Source: Oscillospiraceae bacterium (lineage in GTDB: Bacteria; Bacillota; Clostridia; Oscillospirales; Oscillospiraceae). Taken from it: a stretch of DNA of 64,000 bases. Position numbers and translations under genes: made by a program. This document shows positions 33,585 through 44,531 of the stretch, piece after piece; positions within the stretch are counted from its first letter, which is position 1, and every line of letters starts with the position of its first letter. The stretch is from contig JAFZOI010000013.1 in NCBI GenBank assembly GCA_017550645.1, positions 1 to 64,000 on the forward strand, given 5' to 3'. The notes beneath the pieces are model-generated. The model did no database searches. It worked only from the letters and a program-made list of their open reading frames with translations, and was not told the DNA's origin.

Positions 33585-36224
33585 TCACTTTATCATGGCG
33601 CTCACGATCTCATCGACCGCCGCGAGCGCGTCGTCCACCTTCATGACGTCCTTGCCGCCGCCCATGGCGACGTCGGGCTTTCCGCCGCCGGAACCGCCGG
33701 CGATCTTCGTGACGTTCTTGATTATCTCGCCGGCCTTGACGCCGCGCTCTACGGCGCCCTTGCCGCAGACGGCGATAAAGCTTATCTTGTCCGCATTCAC
33801 GGAGGCGAGAACGGCGACTATATCCGCCGACTTGCTCTTCAGGTAATCGCCCGCGGAACGGAGCGCGTCACTGTCGGCTTCCTCGAGGACAGCCGTAATG
33901 AGCTTGACGCCCTTGACCTCCTTCGAAGCGAGCAGGAAGCTGTTGCTCTCCTGCTGGATGAGCTTCGTGCGGAGCTTTTCAAGCGCGCGGCGGAGCTCGC
34001 GCTGCTCGTTCTGATTCTGGTTGACCTTATTGATGAGCTCTCCGGGAGAAGTCTTGAGTATCTCGGCTATGCTGCGGTTGACGGATACAGTGTCGCGCAG
34101 GAACTCGCGGGCCTTCATGCCTACGACGGCGTCTATCCTGCGGACGCCCGCCGCGACGGAATACTCAGCGACGATGCGGAAGAGGCCGACCTTCGCGGTA
34201 TTGGATAGATGCGTGCCGCCGCAGAACTCCTTGGAGAAGTCGCCCATGCTGACGACGCGGACGATGTCGCCGTACTTCTCGCCGAACAGCGCGACCGCGC
34301 CGGACTTTTTGGCTTCTTCAATGGGCATCTCCCGGATATCGACCGCTAGGTCCTCAAGTATCTTTTCATTGACGAGCTCTTCTATCTTTTCGAGCTCTTC
34401 GGGAGAAACGGCGGCGAAATGAGTAAAGTCAAATCTGACCGTGTCGGGAGTAACGAGGGAGCCGGCCTGCTCGATATGCGTGCCGAGGACTTCCTTGAGG
34501 GCCGCGTCGAGAAGGTGAGTCGCGCTGTGGGCGCGCATGATAGCGCGGCGGCGGTCGGCGTCTATCTCGGCCTTGACTGTGTCGTCGACGCTGAAATTGC
34601 CCTTGAGCACCGCGCCGGAATGCATGTACTTGCCGTCCTTGGACTTATGCACGTCGGTCACGCGGAAGAGAGCGCCATCCTTCTCAATGTCGCCTACGTC
34701 GGCGCACTGGCCGCCCATCTCGGCATAAAACGGCGTCTTGTCGAGGACTATGATAGCCTCGTCGCCCTCGCGCACCTCGGAGCAGAGCTCGCCGTCGGAG
34801 ACGATGGCGAGGACCTTCGCGTCGTCGCTGACAAAGTCCTTGTAGCCGGTAAACTCGGTCTCCTCGTTCTTGGGCAGTCCGAGGTCGACGGCGGCCCAGC
34901 CGAAATCGCCGAGCGCGGCAGTCGCGGCGCGGGCGCGCTCTCGCTGCTCGTTCATGAGCTTATCGAAGCCCTCTCTGTCGGCATCGAGGCCGTTCTCGGC
35001 GAGTATCTCGAGCGTCAGGTCTATCGGGAAGCCGTAGGTGTCGTAGAGCTTGAAGCAGTCGGCGCCGTCGAGGACGGTCTTGCCGGAGGCCTTGCAGTCG
35101 TCGATCATCGTATTGAGGATGCGCATGCCTGAATCTATCGTCAAAACGAAGCGCTCCTCCTCGGCCTTGATGACGCGGACGATGTAGTCGCGCTTTTCAC
35201 GAAGCTCGGGATAGGCACTCTCGCTCTCCTTGATGACGGTGTCCGCCACTTTATAGAGGAAAGGCTCGTTGACGCCGAGGAGCTTGCCGTGACGTGCGGC
35301 GCGTCTGAGAAGACGGCGCAGGACATAGCCTCTGCCCTCGTTGGAGGGAAGAACGCCGTCGCCTATGAGCATCGTCGTGGAGCGGATATGGTCCGTTATA
35401 ACGCGCAGGGAGACGTCGGTCTTCGTGCTCTGGCCGTACTTCGCGCCGGTCAGCTCGGAGACCTTGTGCGTGATGTTCATGACGGTATCGACGTCAAACA
35501 GCGAATCGACGCCCTGCATGATGCACGCCATGCGCTCGAGGCCCATACCGGTATCTATGTTCTTCTTGGCAAGGGTCGTATAGTTGCCGTTGCCGTCGTT
35601 ATTGAACTGCGTGAAAACGAGGTTCCAGAACTCGACGTATCTGTCGCAGTCGCAGCCGACGTGGCAGTCGGGGCTGTGGCAGCCGTGCTCTTCGCCGCGG
35701 TCAAAGTATATCTCGGAGCAGGGGCCGCAGGGGCCGGCGCCTATCTCCCAGAAGTTGTCCTCCTTGCCGAGGAAGACCATGTGGTCGGGAGATACGCCGA
35801 CCTTCTGGGTCCATATGTCATAGGCTTCCTGATCCTGCTCGTAGACGGAGACGTACAGCTTGTCCTCGGGTATCTCAAGGACCTTCGTTATGAACTCCCA
35901 CGCCCATGCGGTGGCCTCGTTCTTAAAGTAGTCGCCGAACGAGAAGTTGCCGAGCATCTCGAAGAAGGTGCCGTGGCGGCTCGTCTTGCCGACGCGCTCT
36001 ATATCGGGAGTGCGGATGCACTTCTGGCAGGTCGTAACTCTGTGCCTCGGCGGCTCGGCCTCTCCCGTAAAGTAGGGCTTGAGCGGCGCCATGCCCGCGT
36101 TTATGAGCAGCAGGCTGCTGTCGCCCTGCGGGATCAGGGGAAAGCTCGGAAGGCGCAGATGGCCCTTGGATTCAAAGAAAGAAAGGTATTTTTCTCTAAT
36201 TTCGTTAAGTCCCAGTTTTTCCAC
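33585..36224 (-). CDS. alaS: Alanyl-tRNA synthetase
   Basis: This 879-aa protein shows all AlaRS modules: the catalytic core (GLNEIREKYLSFFESKGHLRLPSF, class II motifs), the editing domain with HSATH and FCGGTH zinc ligands, and the C-Ala region ending in GGSGGGKPDVAMGGG. I choose GTG at 36224, because GGAGG lies 9 bases before it and the protein then starts VEKLGLNEIRE like other AlaRS. The upstream ATG at 36263 would add a 13-residue tail and overlap mltG's end. It follows mltG closely. No T-box leader is visible. Confidence 0.96.
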   Translation of the reverse strand: MEKLGLNEIREKYLSFFESKGHLRLPSFPLIPQGDSSLLLINAGMAPLKPYFTGEAEPPRHRVTTCQKCIRTPDIERVGKTSRHGTFFEMLGNFSFGDYFKNEATAWAWEFITKVLEIPEDKLYVSVYEQDQEAYDIWTQKVGVSPDHMVFLGKEDNFWEIGAGPCGPCSEIYFDRGEEHGCHSPDCHVGCDCDRYVEFWNLVFTQFNNDGNGNYTTLAKKNIDTGMGLERMACIMQGVDSLFDVDTVMNITHKVSELTGAKYGQSTKTDVSLRVITDHIRSTTMLIGDGVLPSNEGRGYVLRRLLRRAARHGKLLGVNEPFLYKVADTVIKESESAYPELREKRDYIVRVIKAEEERFVLTIDSGMRILNTMIDDCKASGKTVLDGADCFKLYDTYGFPIDLTLEILAENGLDADREGFDKLMNEQRERARAATAALGDFGWAAVDLGLPKNEETEFTGYKDFVSDDAKVLAIVSDGELCSEVREGDEAIIVLDKTPFYAEMGGQCADVGDIEKDGALFRVTDVHKSKDGKYMHSGAVLKGNFSVDDTVKAEIDADRRRAIMRAHSATHLLDAALKEVLGTHIEQAGSLVTPDTVRFDFTHFAAVSPEELEKIEELVNEKILEDLAVDIREMPIEEAKKSGAVALFGEKYGDIVRVVSMGDFSKEFCGGTHLSNTAKVGLFRIVAEYSVAAGVRRIDAVVGMKAREFLRDTVSVNRSIAEILKTSPGELINKVNQNQNEQRELRRALEKLRTKLIQQESNSFLLASKEVKGVKLITAVLEEADSDALRSAGDYLKSKSADIVAVLASVNADKISFIAVCGKGAVERGVKAGEIIKNVTKIAGGSGGGKPDVAMGGGKDVMKVDDALAAVDEIVSAMIK

Positions 36225-36259
36225 TTCGGAGATCCTCCATATCTGTCTGCATATATTAC

Positions 36260-37786
36260 TCAACCGCCGAAATCTTCGCTGCTGACGAAGGCATCGAACG
36301 AATAGTAATCTTCAAAGAACGAATGCGCTCCGCTCTTGTTGAGCGCGTAAAAATAGTATTCCGTTTCCGCCGGCTCAAGAGCCGCTTTTATCGACGCGAG
36401 GCCCGGGCTGGCTATAGGTCCGGGAGTCAAGCCCTTGTACAAATATGTGTTGTATGGGTCGTCAATGAGCAGGTCGTCATAGGTCAGGCGATCCTTGCGC
36501 TCCGGCAGGATATACTGTATCGTCGCGTCTATCTGCAGAAACGGGTAGTCGCTGCTGGACAGTCGGTTGTATATGACGGAGGCGATGTTCGGGCGCTCCT
36601 CGTCGTTGGCGGCTTCCATCTCGATAAGCGAGGCGACGATAACGATCTCTCTGACGTCTCTGCCACTCTCCTCGGCCTTTTCGCGCATCTCCTGCGTGAA
36701 TTTGCTCTGGAAATTATTCAGGAACCTTTCAAGGACGCGGTCGGGGTTGCTGTTTATATAAAACTCGTAGGTATCCGGGAATAGGAAGCCCTCGAGACGG
36801 AGCTCGTCGCCCAGCGTATCGGACGAAAGGAACCAATAATCAAAGTCCGTATTCGCCGCCGAATCCCAAAGATCATCCGCCTTGCAGACGCCGGCCTTTT
36901 CCAGTATCTCGAAAGTCTGCTTGAGGCTCTTGCCCTCGGGAATGGTGCAGAGCGTCGTTTCATCGGTCGAATATTTGGCCGATTGCTTCATGTGGGAGAC
37001 GAGCGCTCTGAAATCATATGAGGTCGAAAGCTCATATTCGCCGGGGTCAATCTTTTGGTCTGCGTGAGCAAAACGGGCAAAAAGCTTAAAGAGGACCGGA
37101 TAGTCGATAAAGCCGCCCTTTTTGAGCTCCTTCGCAACGACGTCGATGTCTGCGGACTGATACGGATTGCCATCTTCATCGATCTTTTCCGTAAAGGCGG
37201 ATTCCGGGATAACGACCGTCCCCGTGTATTCGGGCTTATTCAAAGCAAGGACGTCGTTCGCGGCGATCCATGCGAGGAAAGCGAGGACTGCGCTCAAGCA
37301 GATAACGAACAGAAAATACAGCAGCCCGCCGAGGCATCCGGTCCTGTGTCTTCGGTCGATGTGTATGGCGCGGTAGTTTTTCGCGACGTACTCATCTTCC
37401 TCGGGCGGCTGATCAATCTCATCGGACTGATCCGTCTCCGGAATCTCGGGAACAGGCTTGGAGTCATATATTTTGCGTACGTCGTCCGGGATCACATGAG
37501 TCTCGCTGCCCGGGAGCGTATCAGTGTTGGCGTGAAGGAACTCATTGAGATCGCTCACCGTCGTGGAATCAAGTCCGGGTTCCGGTTTGTCCTCAGTGGA
37601 CCCCGAGTATTCCTTCACGATCTCGTCAACGGATTCGACTGCCGGTTCGCCCTGAGTTTCCCCGCCAAGATACTCTATGAGCTCATCGAGTTCCTCGTCG
37701 GTTATATCCGAAGCGGTCCCGGAAGAGTCGAGAAGACCGTCAAGATCATTTATTTCATCAAAAAAGCTTTTCCTGTCGTCAGACAT
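36260..37786 (-). CDS. mltG: Endolytic transglycosylase MltG
   Basis: This 508-aa protein has an acidic cytoplasmic N-terminal region of about 135 residues, one membrane helix (LYFLFVICLSAVLAFLAWIAA) and an extracytoplasmic YceG-like domain. Landmarks are LEGFLFPDTYEFY, the catalytic Glu in VASLIEMEA and LTPGPIASPGLASIKAAL. It cleaves nascent peptidoglycan strands near the membrane. The cytoplasmic extension, rich in Asp/Glu, is longer than in E. coli MltG. The ATG has AAAGGAG 6 bases before it. alaS begins 36 bases after its end. Confidence 0.94.
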   Translation of the reverse strand: MSDDRKSFFDEINDLDGLLDSSGTASDITDEELDELIEYLGGETQGEPAVESVDEIVKEYSGSTEDKPEPGLDSTTVSDLNEFLHANTDTLPGSETHVIPDDVRKIYDSKPVPEIPETDQSDEIDQPPEEDEYVAKNYRAIHIDRRHRTGCLGGLLYFLFVICLSAVLAFLAWIAANDVLALNKPEYTGTVVIPESAFTEKIDEDGNPYQSADIDVVAKELKKGGFIDYPVLFKLFARFAHADQKIDPGEYELSTSYDFRALVSHMKQSAKYSTDETTLCTIPEGKSLKQTFEILEKAGVCKADDLWDSAANTDFDYWFLSSDTLGDELRLEGFLFPDTYEFYINSNPDRVLERFLNNFQSKFTQEMREKAEESGRDVREIVIVASLIEMEAANDEERPNIASVIYNRLSSSDYPFLQIDATIQYILPERKDRLTYDDLLIDDPYNTYLYKGLTPGPIASPGLASIKAALEPAETEYYFYALNKSGAHSFFEDYYSFDAFVSSEDFGG

Positions 37787-37816
37787 AACGGCTCCTTTTG
37801 GGTCGAGTTTGCATGC

Positions 37817-37844
37817 ACCCGCATCGGGGCGCCGACATAGTATA
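37817..37844 (+). promoter_or_regulatory. Sigma-K/E-like promoter motif before the small Cys-rich gene
   Basis: AC (37817-37818), 17 bases and CATAGTATA (37836-37844) fit the mother-cell sporulation consensus AC-N16/17-CATAnnnTA. It is about 80 bases before the small gene at 37924. The same bases read as TATACTATG on the other strand and could be part of the mltG promoter. Confidence 0.3.
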
Positions 37845-37923
37845 TCCCGACGGCGGACGAAAGCCGAAAACGCCGCCGGTCGTCCGAGTATCGGACTACT
37901 AATAATCGGAGAAAGGGATCAAC

Positions 37924-38070
37924 ATGTTTTGCGGAACTAACAACGGCAGCTGCTGGGTATGGATCATCATAATCATACTCGTTCTCATCTTCTTCAACGG
38001 CAACTGCGGCACCTGCGGGAACTGCGGCAATAACTGCGGCGGCGACTGCGGATGCGGCTGCGGCTGCTGA
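37924..38070 (+). CDS. Small Cys/Gly-rich membrane protein (48 aa)
   Basis: An ATG at 37924 preceded by GGAGAAAGGGA opens a 48-residue frame. It starts MFCGTNNGSCW, has a hydrophobic run of Ile/Val/Leu at about 12-24, and ends in a Gly/Cys/Asn repeat region with ten cysteines after the helix. This composition resembles tiny high-cysteine (chorion-like HCB) proteins annotated in Clostridia, whose function is unknown. Cysteine-rich tails like this occur in spore coat or metal-binding proteins. A sigma-K-like motif upstream is compatible with a coat role, which is inference. It is isolated between divergent mltG and convergent fthC. Confidence 0.65.
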   Translation: MFCGTNNGSCWVWIIIIILVLIFFNGNCGTCGNCGNNCGGDCGCGCGC

Positions 38071-38094
38071 CAGCCGGGTCGTTAGCGGGGCTCC

Positions 38095-38652
38095 TTAACG
38101 GAGCCTCGCGATCTTCTTTTCCGTAACGAGAACGTTGACCGGAATATCGTAAGCGTCGGTGGGCGTCTTGTCAAGCAGAAGCTCCTCGCGCCCGACTCCG
38201 ACCGCAAAAAGCTCATGAGAGGCAAGGTATCTGTCGTAGTATCCCCCGCCCTGCCCGAGTCTGAAGCCCTCGTTATCGAATGCAAGCGCGGGAACTATCA
38301 TAACCGTCCCAGGAGCGGGGTTCAGTTCTCTGCCGTCCTCCGGAACGGGGATGCCGTAAAACCCGTCCTTCGTCATGCGGCCATTGTAGGTATAAAAGCT
38401 CATTATCCCCTCAGGCTGACAAATGGGAAGCGCGATCGTCTTCCCGAGAGAATAGAGCTCGTCGATCATAGCTCTTGTATCGACCTCGCGGCCGACGCTG
38501 TAGTAAAGCAGCATGACGTCGGCCTCTTTGACCTCGCTCAGCGAAAGGACGTTTTTCAATACGCCCTTGTCGCTCTCGGACAAGTACCCCGCGTCGAGCT
38601 CGCTTATTGTTTTTCGGACCGCCTTGCGGAGCTCCTTTTTAACGAATATCAT
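38095..38652 (-). CDS. 5-formyltetrahydrofolate cyclo-ligase
   Basis: This 185-aa protein matches the family that converts 5-formyl-THF to 5,10-methenyl-THF with ATP. The N-terminal KKELRKAVRK, MLLYYSVGREVDTRAM, MIVPALAFD and RLGQGGGYYDRYL (nucleotide-binding region) are visible. It overlaps the DJ-1-like gene by 14 bases and is the last gene of the guaB-led run. Confidence 0.92.
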   Translation of the reverse strand: MIFVKKELRKAVRKTISELDAGYLSESDKGVLKNVLSLSEVKEADVMLLYYSVGREVDTRAMIDELYSLGKTIALPICQPEGIMSFYTYNGRMTKDGFYGIPVPEDGRELNPAPGTVMIVPALAFDNEGFRLGQGGGYYDRYLASHELFAVGVGREELLLDKTPTDAYDIPVNVLVTEKKIARLR

Positions 38653-39187
38653 AGGTCATGCCTTCCGCGACTTTTTTCGCGGCGGCGTCTCCCTTCATGA
38701 ATCTGAGGACTTCGAGGCCGAACGCGATAGCGGCTCCGGGACCGCGCCCGGTCACGATATTGCCGTCTACGCAGCTCAGGCAGGAGTTGTCTATCTTCGC
38801 GCCGCCCATTTGATCCTCCATGCCTGGATAGCAGACGGCGTTTTTCCCTTCGAGCGCGCCTATCTTCGCAAGCACGCGGGGACCCGCGCAGATGGCGGCG
38901 AGAGGTATCCCGGTATCATTGGCCTTTTTGAGAACGTCCATGCTCTCGCGCGAACGCTCGATGCTCTCAACTCCGCCGAGGCCGCCCGGGACGATAAGCA
39001 TATCTGCGTCGAACAGGTTAATCTTCTTTACGGTCGTATCTGAGGCGACTTGGATCCCGTGCGCGCCCTCGACCGTCTTGCCGTCGACGGAAGCGAACGC
39101 CGCCTTGACGCCGCCGCGGCGCAGGACGTCCATCGTCGCAATGGCTTCGATCTCCTCAAAGCCCTTTCCGAGAATGATATAGACCAT
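38639..39187 (-). CDS. DJ-1/PfpI family protein
   Basis: This 182-aa class I glutamine amidotransferase-like protein has the DJ-1 layout, with the early Glu in GFEEIEA and the nucleophilic cysteine in AICAGP. Members act as protein/small-molecule deglycases, chaperones or glyoxalases; the exact role is uncertain. It has an AAAGGAG site and overlaps the start of the folate cyclo-ligase gene. Confidence 0.93.
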   Translation of the reverse strand: MVYIILGKGFEEIEAIATMDVLRRGGVKAAFASVDGKTVEGAHGIQVASDTTVKKINLFDADMLIVPGGLGGVESIERSRESMDVLKKANDTGIPLAAICAGPRVLAKIGALEGKNAVCYPGMEDQMGGAKIDNSCLSCVDGNIVTGRGPGAAIAFGLEVLRFMKGDAAAKKVAEGMTYDIR

Positions 39188-39197
39188 GGCGCTCCTT

Positions 39198-39848
39198 TCA
39201 GCTTTTGAGAGCTATGGCGAGTATCTCGGCGGCTATGTCGTCCTCCGTGCGCATCGCTCCGCCGGGAGCGCAGTCTATGCGGACCCAGCCGAGCTTGTCG
39301 GCAGCCATAGAGGCGCACTCGGCGCACTTCACGAGATACTCAAAGTCCTTTTCATGTATATCCGCTTCGTTACCGCGTTTTTGTATCTGCCGCACGGAAA
39401 CCTCTGCGGGCACGTCGCAGAAAAATACGACATCCGGCTTAGGAAGGCCGAATTTGACGTACTCGAAATCGCAGAGCCAGTCAAGGTAAGCCGCTCTGTC
39501 CTCCGGCGCGAGCTTGGCCGACTGGTGGATAGCGTTGGAGGTCGTATATCGGTCGGTCACGATAAGACCGCCGTTATTATAATACTCTCCCCAATCCTGA
39601 CGGAAAGAGGCGAATCTGTCGACGGCGTAAAATGCGCTCGCGGCGTAAGGCCCGACGTCCTCCGGCTTTGAGCCGAACTCTCCGGAGAGATACATGCGGA
39701 TGAGCGCCGAGGATTCCTTGTCATAGCGCGGGAAAACGATGCTGCGGAAATCTCTGCCCCTTGCATTGAACTCGGCGCAGAGCCTGCGGTACTGGGTCGA
39801 TTTTCCGGAACCGTCGATACCCTCGAAAACGATGATCTTTCCCATCAT
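39198..39848 (-). CDS. tmk: Thymidylate kinase
   Basis: This 216-aa P-loop kinase has the Walker A motif FEGIDGSGKST, the DR(Y/x) motif in VTDRYTTSNAIHQSAK and the usual length for dTMP kinase. It phosphorylates dTMP to dTDP. Two start ATGs are adjacent at 39848 and 39845; it overlaps the end of the upstream glycosyltransferase gene by 4 bases (ATGA-type coupling). Confidence 0.9.
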   Translation of the reverse strand: MMGKIIVFEGIDGSGKSTQYRRLCAEFNARGRDFRSIVFPRYDKESSALIRMYLSGEFGSKPEDVGPYAASAFYAVDRFASFRQDWGEYYNNGGLIVTDRYTTSNAIHQSAKLAPEDRAAYLDWLCDFEYVKFGLPKPDVVFFCDVPAEVSVRQIQKRGNEADIHEKDFEYLVKCAECASMAADKLGWVRIDCAPGGAMRTEDDIAAEILAIALKS

Positions 39849-40564
39849 TTATTCCCCTTGCAGCGTTCGCGCAGAGCAACGAACAAGAATCCGGGCAGCT
39901 TTATATTGCGCTTTAAGCGTGAAGGCTGAGTCACGGTCCTGTAAAGCCACTCGATACCGAGCTTTTGAAAAAGCTTCGGCGCTCTTTTTACGTTGCCGGC
40001 ATAAACGTCGAGAACGCCGCCGAGGCCTATCATTAGCCCCGCGTCCACGACGCCGCTTCTTGACCCCATCCATTTTTCCTGCTTCGGAGCGCCGAGACAC
40101 ACGAGCAGAAGGTCCGGACGTCGTCTGTTGATATCTTTGATGATCTCGGAATCGTCGGAAAAGTATCCGTCATGAGTGCCGACGACGCTGATACCGGGAA
40201 ACTCGGCGGCAATCTTCTCGGCCGCCTGCTCGGCGACGCCGGGCTTTGCTCCGAAGAGATATACCGTCCCTCCGCGGGAGGCAAGACGCTCAAACAGAGC
40301 CGTCACAAGGCCTATGCCGGTCACTCTGCCAGGAAGCTTTCTTCCGAGAAGCTTCGCGGCGTAGATGATACCGATACCGTCGACGGTCACGAGCCCGGAG
40401 CAGTTGACGATCTCCATGAGCTCGGGATCGGAGCGGGCGGCCATGACTATCTCGGGATTCGGCGTAACTACGCGCGAGCCGCGCGGGAGCGACTCGGCGA
40501 CCGATACGGCCTCGTCAAGCGTCAGGGCGTCAAATTGTACTCCGAGGATATCCACACGGCTCAT
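39845..40564 (-). CDS. WecG/TagA/CpsF family glycosyltransferase
   Basis: This 239-aa protein is a GT26-type glycosyltransferase, with GVQFDALTLDEAV, SRVVTPNPEIVMAA, DGIGIIYAAKLLG, VYLFGAKPGVAE and LGAPKQEKWMG as family landmarks. Members add N-acetylmannosamine or related sugars to lipid-linked intermediates for teichoic acids or exopolysaccharide. No other cell-wall polymer gene is nearby, so the polymer cannot be named. It overlaps both neighbours by 4 bases. Confidence 0.92.
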   Translation of the reverse strand: MSRVDILGVQFDALTLDEAVSVAESLPRGSRVVTPNPEIVMAARSDPELMEIVNCSGLVTVDGIGIIYAAKLLGRKLPGRVTGIGLVTALFERLASRGGTVYLFGAKPGVAEQAAEKIAAEFPGISVVGTHDGYFSDDSEIIKDINRRRPDLLLVCLGAPKQEKWMGSRSGVVDAGLMIGLGGVLDVYAGNVKRAPKLFQKLGIEWLYRTVTQPSRLKRNIKLPGFLFVALRERCKGNK

Positions 40565-41274
40565 AGCTGCGAAAATACCTTTCCTATGCTGTCCTTGATG
40601 ACGAGATCCGCGCGGCTGTCTACTCCTGTCGCGCTCTTATTGACAAGAACGAGCTTATCGCCGTTATAAAAATCGATAAGAGACGCGGCCGGATACACGA
40701 CGAGCGACGTCCCGCCGATAATGAGCATGTCCGCCTCGGATATGGCTTTGACCGAGCGATTGATGACGTCGCCGTCCAGGCTTTCTTCGTAAAGCACGAC
40801 GTCCGGCCTGACTATCCCGCCGCATTCGCACGTCGGAACGCCGTCTGAGGCGAGGATATAATCGAGCGGATACTTTTTCCCGCAGGACATGCAGTAATTT
40901 CTGTGGACGCTGCCGTGCAGCTCGAGGACGTTCCTGCTCCCGGCGCGCTGATGCAGTCCGTCGATATTCTGAGTTACGACCGCCGTCAGCTTGCCCTGCG
41001 CCTCAAGCTCAGCGAGCTTGAGATGGCATGCGTTGGGCTTTGCGTCCGGAAATATCATCTTGTCCTTATAAAACTTGAAAAACTCTTTCGTGTGCGAGAT
41101 GAAATATCTGTGCGAGATGATCGTCTCGGGCGGAAGATCGTACTTTTGCGAATAGAGCCCGTCCACGCTGCGGAAATCGGGAATGCCGCTCTCCGTGCTG
41201 ACGCCGGCTCCGCCGAAGAATACGACCTTCTTCGAAGCGTCGAGCATCTCACGGAATCTTTCGATCGCGTCCAT
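40561..41274 (-). CDS. Sirtuin (NAD-dependent protein deacylase)
   Basis: This 237-aa sirtuin has the NAD-binding GAGVSTESGIPDFRS, the catalytic TQNIDGLHQRAG with LELHGSVH, the zinc cysteines CMSCGKKY and CECGG, and GTSLVVYPAASL. It removes acyl groups from lysine using NAD. It lies 21 bases after guaB and overlaps the glycosyltransferase gene by 4 bases. Confidence 0.95.
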   Translation of the reverse strand: MDAIERFREMLDASKKVVFFGGAGVSTESGIPDFRSVDGLYSQKYDLPPETIISHRYFISHTKEFFKFYKDKMIFPDAKPNACHLKLAELEAQGKLTAVVTQNIDGLHQRAGSRNVLELHGSVHRNYCMSCGKKYPLDYILASDGVPTCECGGIVRPDVVLYEESLDGDVINRSVKAISEADMLIIGGTSLVVYPAASLIDFYNGDKLVLVNKSATGVDSRADLVIKDSIGKVFSQL

Positions 41275-41295
41275 GACGATCCTCCTTCCGATCTG

Positions 41296-43697
<2,402 letters not shown>

Positions 43698-43703
<6 letters not shown>

Positions 43704-43726
43704 AATCGGCACCGTTTCTATATAAT
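43698..43726 (+). promoter_or_regulatory. Candidate sigma-A promoter for the DUF6062 gene
   Basis: TTGCAT (43698-43703) and TATAAT (43721-43726) are 17 bases apart, 49 bases before the ATG at 43775. The region is shared with the divergent glycosylase promoter. Confidence 0.5.
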
Positions 43727-43730
43727 TGAG

Positions 43731-43749
43731 TCGATTATATATTAATCGA
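43731..43749. promoter_or_regulatory. Inverted repeat operator candidate
   Basis: TCGATTA (43731-43737) and TAATCGA (43743-43749) form a 19-base inverted repeat with a 5-base centre. It covers the -10 of the minus-strand promoter and lies at the predicted start of the plus-strand transcript, so one protein could control both genes. Confidence 0.45.
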
Positions 43750-43762
43750 GGGTCGTTGTCAA
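43734..43762 (-). promoter_or_regulatory. Perfect-consensus sigma-A promoter for ogg
   Basis: On the minus strand TTGACA (43762-43757) and TATAAT (43739-43734) are separated by exactly 17 bases. Confidence 0.75.
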
Positions 43763-43774
43763 AGGAGGCGCGGC

Positions 43775-44467
43775 ATGCCGGAAAAGATATTTACGATACC
43801 CATAAACGAGGCCATGGACAAGCATGAAGGCTGTCCTCTCTGTTCTCTGCGCGCCAAGCTCGAAGCGGACAACCTCAAATACTCTCTCGGGGCCGCGATG
43901 ATGGAGCCGGACGTCAGAATAGAGATGAACAGGCTCGGCTTTTGCTCCAAGCACTTCGACGACATGTTCTCCGCCAAGAACAAGCTCGCGCTCGCTCTGA
44001 TACTCGAGAGCCATCTCGACGAGGTGGGAGCCCTTTTCCCGGCTCCCGATCCGGAACCTGGCAGGAAAAAGAAAAAGCCCGCTAAGGGCGCGGACGAGGC
44101 CGACAGCGTTTCCGAGCTTGCGGAATCCTGCTTCATATGCTCCCGCATCAAAGGGACGGCGCGCCGCTACTATTCCAATTTCGTATATCTCTGGGACAAG
44201 GATCCCGCTTTCCGCGTCAAGCTCGCCGGGCAGCCCTTTATCTGCGTCACGGATGCGGCAGGGATACTCCGCGCCGGCAAGGCCGAGCTCAAGCCGTCGT
44301 CCTACGCGGAGCTGAAGGACGCGCTCAACGTTCTCGTCGGGAGCTATATCGCCTCGATAAGAGCAGACGTCACAAAATACTGCCAGAGCTTTGACTACAG
44401 AAATGCGGACAAGCCGCTCGGCGAAGAAAAAAACGCCGTTGAAAAAGCCATAAAGTTCCTTCGTTGA
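43775..44467 (+). CDS. DUF6062 family protein with CxxC motifs
   Basis: This 230-aa protein is recognised as DUF6062, a Clostridia family of unknown function. Visible are EGCPLCSLRAKLE near residue 19, RLGFCSKHFDDM, a Lys/Pro-rich linker at about 94-105 and ESCFICSRIKG near 120. The paired CxxC motifs suggest two metal (zinc) sites or a redox role. It is likely cytosolic, with no signal or membrane segment. An AAAGGAGG site is 7 bases before the ATG. It precedes spoVAD by 64 bases; co-transcription is possible. Confidence 0.8.
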   Translation: MPEKIFTIPINEAMDKHEGCPLCSLRAKLEADNLKYSLGAAMMEPDVRIEMNRLGFCSKHFDDMFSAKNKLALALILESHLDEVGALFPAPDPEPGRKKKKPAKGADEADSVSELAESCFICSRIKGTARRYYSNFVYLWDKDPAFRVKLAGQPFICVTDAAGILRAGKAELKPSSYAELKDALNVLVGSYIASIRADVTKYCQSFDYRNADKPLGEEKNAVEKAIKFLR

Positions 44468-44531
44468 TTTCCGATTATTTCAATTATAAAGAAACGCTTT
44501 GATGCTCATGCTATCGCCGGGAAGTGATAAC

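Noticed and set aside
36225..36260. T-box leader for alaS
   Set aside because: The gap to mltG is only about 35 bases, with no room for a T-box, and alaS is probably transcribed from upstream.
38089..38105. GGCTCC/GGAGCC hairpin at the end of the folate cyclo-ligase gene
   Set aside because: It is only 6 bp, lies partly in the coding region and has no T-tract, so it is not called a terminator.
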